Positions 58,861-64,000 of a stretch of DNA of 64,000 nt are shown piece by piece. The position numbers and the translations under genes are program-made. The stretch comes from Diphasiastrum complanatum (Eukaryota > Streptophyta > Lycopodiopsida > Lycopodiales > Lycopodiaceae). Within the stretch, counting starts at the first letter, position 1; each line of letters opens with the position of its first letter. The stretch spans positions 6,358,938-6,422,937 of the forward strand of contig CM055111.1 of the NCBI GenBank assembly GCA_029204225.1. Direction: 5' to 3'. The notes under the pieces were generated by a model. That model saw only the letters and a list, made by a program, of their open reading frames with translations. It did not search any database and was not told the DNA's origin.

Positions 58861-59075
58861 GCTTCTTCTTCTTTCTTTTTTTTCTTCTTTACCACCAGCC
58901 CAGCTTCTTCTTCTTCTTGTTTTTTTCTTGACCACCAGCCCAGCTTATCCTTCTTCTTCTTTTTGGTTCTTCACCACCAGCCCAGCTGATCCTTCTTCTT
59001 CTTCTTGTTGGGACTTGACCACCAGCCCAGCTGATCCTTCTTCTTCTTCTTCTTCTTCTGACCACCAGCCCAGCT
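58861..59075. repeat. CTT-rich minisatellite
   Basis: Five copies of ACCACCAGCCCAGCT (starting at about 58890, 58931, 58972, 59019 and 59061) are separated by CTT-rich stretches of variable length. A minus-strand frame across it gives only Lys runs and WW and is unlikely to be a protein. Confidence 0.8.
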
Positions 59076-60770
59076 TTTGAAGAGGAGCAAAGCAGGTGAG
59101 ATCAACCCACTAATGGCACATGAGGCTGAATGAAGGAGATTGCAGATGCAGATAGATGTCCCAAAACCCAAACAATTCCAGAGTCTCAAAGCTCCATCTC
59201 ATTTGCAACACAAAAGCCCAACTTCATCGCACTTTTCAGCAAAAAGAGTAGCAACCCATTCATGAATCCATCACCAATGCTTGATAATAAGATAAATGCT
59301 TCTTAATTTGAAAATTATGTGGAATGGAGCAAAAGTAACTAGCACCCACGTACAAACCATACCCCCACCAAAGCGTGTTGAAGATACTCAGAATCTTGTT
59401 ATTGGATATTCCAATGAATTCAAGAATTATACTGGCACATCCAGCAGCCAGCTCCACTACAATGTTTATATATATATATTTCATATGTCTAGAATCATTA
59501 AACTTAGGAGACTTGATGTTAGGGCATCTTTCCATGTCACCACTTCATTGGAACTGGGTCAACTACTTTTCGGGTGAAAGGGTCACCTGTTTTATGAGCA
59601 CTTAAAATTTTACTTTTTTAAACTTGTTCACTTGGAGATTGACTTGTTCTTTTGAATCTTGATTAACATCATTTTTCACGGGTAAACAGCTCACATGGAA
59701 AGACTAGAGACAATAGCCATCCTACGTCCTACTACACACCTACGTAGTGTAGGGAGTTCAAAGTTAATGGTAACTAGAAATAACAAAACTCTATGTTTAA
59801 CCATCGAGTGGGAAAGCATAGTAAGTTGTGACCCATTGAGTCCTTCTGCGACCAATATCAAAAGTTCTCACAAGTGAAGTATCCATATAAGTATATCATG
59901 CATGCAATGGTCTTAGAGGAACATGCAGTCATAGGAGCTTGTGAACCATGTTCATTAGACCTACACTAGATTAAAAGTATATATCAACATTTACATTTTT
60001 ACGTGTTGGAATATCGTTTCCAAAGTTTGATCGCATGAAAAGAAAAATGTGTAGCAACGATTTAGTAGCATAATATCTCAGTCTTTGAATAGCAAAAACT
60101 AAAGATCCCGTTGGCAACAGTTGTATAACCTACTCTACGCATATAAGCATCAAGAAAAAAAACGATTTTGAAATTGGAGACAACACAAACAATTTGCAAA
60201 CATTCATCAGTAGGAATATAGCCTATACCAAGAACTAGCGTGCTTTTTAATCTTGGAGGAGCACAACCTAGTAGGTTGTGGCTCATTTCTTAGGCAAAGA
60301 AAGTTTTTATGGCAACTAGTAAAGTGGGAGCATCCATATTTGCATGAAGGCAAGAGACAAATCAAAATTCAAGAATAGTGTTAGGAGTGTTAAAATTTTA
60401 GTGGTTGCAAGAAAGGCATTATCCATTGCAGAGAAAGAAGGTATCCTTCCGCTCCTTGCTACCTCTTCATGTCCACATTGTGAAACAATCAATGACGATG
60501 TTCATGCCTTTAATGCATCTTCTTCTCCTTCTGTGTTGTGGTGTCTTCCACATCAGGTTTTCCTCACCTTCATCTTCTTTATTCGCTCCAATTTATCTAA
60601 CCACTCGTGTGTTCTTGTTTGGGTTGTCGTGTTTATATGTGGCAAGTTTGGGCCTTTCCCATTATCAAAATGTATGCAATAGGCTAAGCTTTGATATCAT
60701 GTGAAAGTTTCATGCATAAAGTAACAAACCTAAATATGCCAAATTTGTCTACACAATCTCGAACTATGAA
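59076..60770. other. Non-coding spacer
   Basis: No gene recognised. A 19-bp palindrome CACAACCTAGTAGGTTGTG lies at 60262-60280. Open frames such as 60344-60704 overlap each other in different frames and show no domain. Confidence 0.45.
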
Positions 60771-60771
60771 A

Positions 60772-60776
60772 CATAG
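60772..60776. repeat. Left target-site duplication of the gypsy element (CATAG)
   Basis: CATAG directly before the 5' LTR start at 60777 and again at 62943-62947 directly after the 3' LTR. Confidence 0.8.
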
Positions 60777-60847
60777 TGTTATGTACCATAACGGCACGCC
60801 CTTCAGTGACGGCCTCGCAAGGGGCATGACGCAGGACTGGAGTTGTC
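60777..60847 (+). mobile_element. Chromovirus 5' LTR, first ~70 bp only
   Basis: TGTTATGTACCATAACGG and what follows match the start of the 3' LTR at 62474 for about 70 bp, up to GGACTGGAGTT. Then the sequence switches to pol (VVADALSQ). GGACTGGAGTT is therefore the deletion junction, which removed most of the LTR, the primer-binding site, gag, protease and reverse transcriptase. Confidence 0.85.
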
Positions 60848-62214
60848 GCTGATGCTTTGAGCCAGATTGGAGAAGTTAATCAGTTATGCTTTGCTGAGTT
60901 CCAATCTGAGTTGTATCTTTCTCTACGAGAGCTTTGTCGGACCGATGAGTCTTCTGGTCATATTTGGCATGATGTCCTGGCAGGAAGCTCTTTAAGGAGA
61001 GATAATCTTGGAAAGTAGATTCCAAGAAATCTCGCAAAGAGAAGATACTTGATGATTATTCCATTCGGAATGGTTTGCTTTTCCGTAGAGGAAAAGTCTG
61101 TGTACCAGATATCGCGGACATTAGGGCCCATATCCTGCACGAGTGCCACGATGGCCCCAACGCGGGACACCCTGGTATACAGAGAGGACACTTGACCTTG
61201 TTAAAAGAGAATTTTATTGGCCAAAAATGAAAGGTCACATCGAGGCGACCTTGTTAAAAGAGAATTTTATTGGCCAAAAATGAAAGGTCACATCGAGGCA
61301 TACGTTCAAAAGTGTGAACAATGCCAAGTAAATAAAGTGGAAAGACTCAAAGTAGCTGGTCTGTTGCATACATTGGAAATTCCCAGCAAGAAATGGGAAA
61401 GTATTTCCATGGATTTTGTGGTCGGGCTTCTTGAGTCAGGGAAGGGTCACGATGCTATTTACGTAGTAGTTGATAGGCTAACCAAAATGGCACAGTTTAT
61501 TCCAACAAAAACTACTATCAAAGCTTCTAAACTTGCTCAACTTTTGCTGAAAAGTTGTTCAGGTTGTATGGATTGCCGAACAATATTGTTAGTGATTGTG
61601 ATTCCAAGTTCAATGGCAAGTTCTGGCAAGCGGTCTTTGAAAGACTGGAGACTACTTTAAGTCTATCGTCTACGGATCACCCAGAAACCGATGGTTAGAC
61701 CGAACGCGTCAACTAGTCGATGGAAGACATGCTTCGTGCATATGTTTCCAGGCGACAATCAGATTGGGAAAAGTATCTCCCAATGGTTGAGTTTGCATAC
61801 AACAGTATGAAGCATTCTGCCACTGGTTTTAGTCCTTTTATGCTCTTGTACAGCTTTCAGCCTCGTTCCCCTATCTCCGTTGGACTCAAAGGTCTCAAGG
61901 TTCAAGTTGCAGCGGATTTCTTGCATGATATGCAGGAAATGTTGCAAGTGGCTAGGGAAAGCATTAGATCGGCTCAAGATAGAGCCCAGTTCTATGCCAA
62001 CCGAAGTCGCGCTCCTCGAGAGTTTGAGATCGGTGATCAGGTGTATCTTAGAATCCCTAAGGACTCTAAGACATTTCGAACGAAAAAATGTCCGAAGTTA
62101 TTTCCAAGTTTTAGCGGTCCTTTCAAAGTTCTTAACAAGATTGGTAGGGTTGCTTATAGACTAGAACTCCCTGTTGGAACTAAGGTTCATCCTGTATTCC
62201 ATGTTAGTCGTTAA
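60848..62214 (+). pseudogene. Chromovirus RNase H end and integrase
   Basis: Starts with VVADALSQ, the last conserved block before the Ty3/gypsy integrase. Integrase zinc finger: HECHDGPNAGHPG region (about 61135-61170) and CEQCQVNK (about 61315-61340). The core is IPSKKWESISMDFVVGL (about 61380-61430), then VVDRLTKMAQFIP, VSDCDSKF-like text (frameshift near 61550) and STDHPETDG. Then TERVN and FAYNSMKHSATGFSPF, and the C-terminal GDQVYLRI and SGPFKVLNKIGRVAYRLELP up to VHPVFHVSR, TAA at 62212-62214. Stops include TAG at about 61696 and 61714; a 53-bp duplication breaks the zinc finger. Confidence 0.88.
61194..61299. repeat. 53-bp tandem duplication in integrase
   Basis: 61194-61246 and 61247-61299 are identical copies starting GACCTTGTTAAAAGAG and ending CGAGGC. 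A length of 53 shifts the reading frame, so this copy of the zinc-binding region is disrupted. Confidence 0.95.
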
Positions 62215-62473
62215 AAGGAACGACTTGGTGGGAAAGATGACCTGATTCCCACAGATGATCTAGTTCTATTGGAGGATTTGACTGCTTTTGTACCCCATGA
62301 ACCGAAAAGAATCATGGATACTAGACGACATCAGCTGAGAAATCGTTTGATTTCTGAACATATGTTTCGTTGGAAAGGCATGTCAGATGATGAGGACACC
62401 TGGGAGAAGGAGGATGATTTAAGAGTTAGATTCTCTGGTTTCTTCCCATACAAGGAAGGTTTTATGGGGGGAA
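62215..62473 (+). pseudogene. Chromodomain at the end of the gypsy integrase
   Basis: Just behind the premature TAA, the same reading region continues with KERLGGKDD, then a chromodomain: RIMDTRRHQLRNRLISEHMF, WKGMSDDEDTWEKEDDL and FFP (about 62300-62450). This identifies the element as a chromovirus, whose integrase chromodomain is thought to steer insertion to particular chromatin. A purine-rich TTTATGGGGGGAA (62461-62473) serves as polypurine tract. Confidence 0.85.
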
Positions 62474-62942
62474 TGTTATGTACCATAATGGTACGCCCTT
62501 CAGTGATGGCCTCACAAGGGGCATGACACAGGACTGGAGTTATCGACATGTCTAGGTGCCACGCGTCACCATCCTAGGTGGTCACGTGTCGTCGGCAGGA
62601 CTGTGCTTGATGGGACCCACTATGCTATGCCTATATAGTGGTGGGGTTTCTCTCTCTCCATTCAATCAGTCTACCCGGGAGTTGGTGGATGGAGAGCACG
62701 TGCATTAGCTAGGATGTATCTCCAGGCCAAGAGATGTGTGCTAGGGAGAGCCGAGTGCGATGGCTGGTGGTATGGGACGCCAGTTATCATAGGAGGCTTG
62801 ACCGGGCATGATTATGTCGATGGCTCCAGGGCATGGGGGTGGGTCGGTTGTGACCCTACAGTTGGGCGGTTACGGTGCGTCGTCATTGGTATGGGATGTG
62901 CAGAACCTTCAAGGCAGTCGATGATCCTAGGGAGTTGTAACA
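62474..62942 (+). mobile_element. Chromovirus 3' LTR
   Basis: A 469-bp LTR, TGTTATGTACC to GAGTTGTAACA, with TGTTA/TAACA ends and the CATAG duplication behind it. A CACGTG box lies at about 62583 and a CTATATAG TATA box at 62631-62638, likely the promoter. It is more GC-rich than the copia LTRs. Confidence 0.9.
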
Positions 62943-62947
62943 CATAG

Positions 62948-64000
62948 TCAAGATGTAAAAACATCCAAAAGGTCATCAAACTCTAAAAGTCGTGAAAATA
63001 TGATGAAGGAATTGTTTTGGACCTATAATAATGTCAAATATAAAAGAGCATAACATTCATAAAGATGAACAAAAAACAGGTCATGATTATCATTGACATA
63101 AGCAAGACAATGTAGGAAATTCTACACAATGTAGAGACCAATCTCCTCCTTTAATATCTTTACTAGAATGAGGTGTGTACATTAACTACTAAAATGGTAA
63201 ATTATTTAGCTGTTTATAGCTGTAGTAGGCCATATTTTGAAGGTCATAGAAGTAGGGTTAAGCCCTAATCCTCCACCATCCATCAAATCAATGGTCTAGA
63301 TTGACTAGCATGACAATGACCACATACTCTTATGAAATATGTACATAAAACAATGTAACAATGTCATTTGGACCAACTTGGGCCCCTCCACATAATTTTC
63401 ACACATGTGATTACACAAGTTGATATATTTGGTGGAAAATGTACTTGTGATACAAGACTTGATGAATATTGTGCATGGTGTTGAGGAAAGACCTCAAGAA
63501 ACACAAGAAAGTTTGAGATTTGACAGGAAATAAAAAGGGTGTTGGTCATCAATGTAGTCAATCAGATTCAACTTAGAAACCATAGTAGAAAAGGGAAGGC
63601 TTTTTAAAATTTACATTATTGTAATAGGAGCTTTGAGAGTATGAACATCAAGTAGTTTTATGTCGAGACATTACTACACATTTTTGGCTTTATTGACAAC
63701 TTTTTTTTATTGTGTTTGGCTATACATATTTTCCTCATGTTAAGAATTATTGGTACAAACCTATATTTGCTCAAACAATAATTGCCTAAAAAACTTTGTC
63801 TCAAGTGATTTTAAGTATGTAGTTTCTATAAATTGTAGAATTACAGACAATGAAGCCTTAATAAATGATCTTTTTAAAGGGTTGAATCACATTTCTATAC
63901 AACATTCTAATATCAATGAAGTTTCTTCTAAAGTTTATCGTGGTTGGTTTAAACTAGCAACAATATTGCCTACATATTACACTATTGGATAATGATAAGC
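62948..64000. other. Non-coding spacer to the right edge
   Basis: AT-rich; no domain recognised. An 80-codon plus-strand frame at 63750-63992 shows no known motif and probably is chance or a decayed repeat. Confidence 0.45.

Overview
This window is nuclear DNA of a land plant, and most of it is retrotransposon. Plant origin is shown by many Ty1/copia elements primed from the initiator Met-tRNA (TGGTATCAGAGCC sites), chromodomain Ty3/gypsy sequence, a six-exon SOSEKI gene (a streptophyte family), an S-domain (G-type) lectin receptor remnant and a plant-type TLC-domain gene. I cannot name the species. The SOSEKI sequence looks divergent from the flowering-plant proteins I remember, so a seed-free plant or gymnosperm is plausible; this is inference only.

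Layout. 1-1770: decayed Ty3/gypsy gag-pol on the minus strand. 3524-21312: a complex of three copia elements. Element A is split into 3529-6203 (plus) and 13236-16050 (minus). Element B is split into 6204-7070 (minus) and about 16142-21307 (plus). Element C (8596-12085, minus) lies between the halves. Reversing the segment of about 6204 to 16141 rejoins A and B, each then flanked by a matching 5-bp target-site duplication (AATGT and ATCCT). This ~9.9-kb inversion with both breakpoints inside retrotransposons is the main finding. 21880-23530: copia scraps. 27088-30716: intact SOSEKI gene. 32540-37990: copia D nested in an older copia protease region (F). D carries a 669-bp in-frame duplication of gag-protease and has lost its reverse transcriptase. 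41988-43027: copia fragment G. 46389-46912: GA and GT/GA microsatellites. 47216-48120: broken SWIM zinc-finger reading frame. 48925-50559: S-domain lectin receptor pseudogene without kinase, interrupted by a tRNA-derived SINE. 53164-53925: intact TLC-domain gene. 54269-54434: hAT-like MITE. 54845-58207: degraded copia E. 60777-62942: internally deleted chromovirus with a CATAG target-site duplication.

Only SOSEKI (polarity scaffold) and the TLC-domain membrane protein look like intact host genes; nothing suggests they act together. No bacterial-type operon, CRISPR array or convincing cellular RNA gene was seen. I did not find a new multi-gene system; the notable content is structural: the split-element inversion, the SINE, the MITE, the duplicated gag-protease, and palindromic CACACGTGTG boxes shared by several LTR families.
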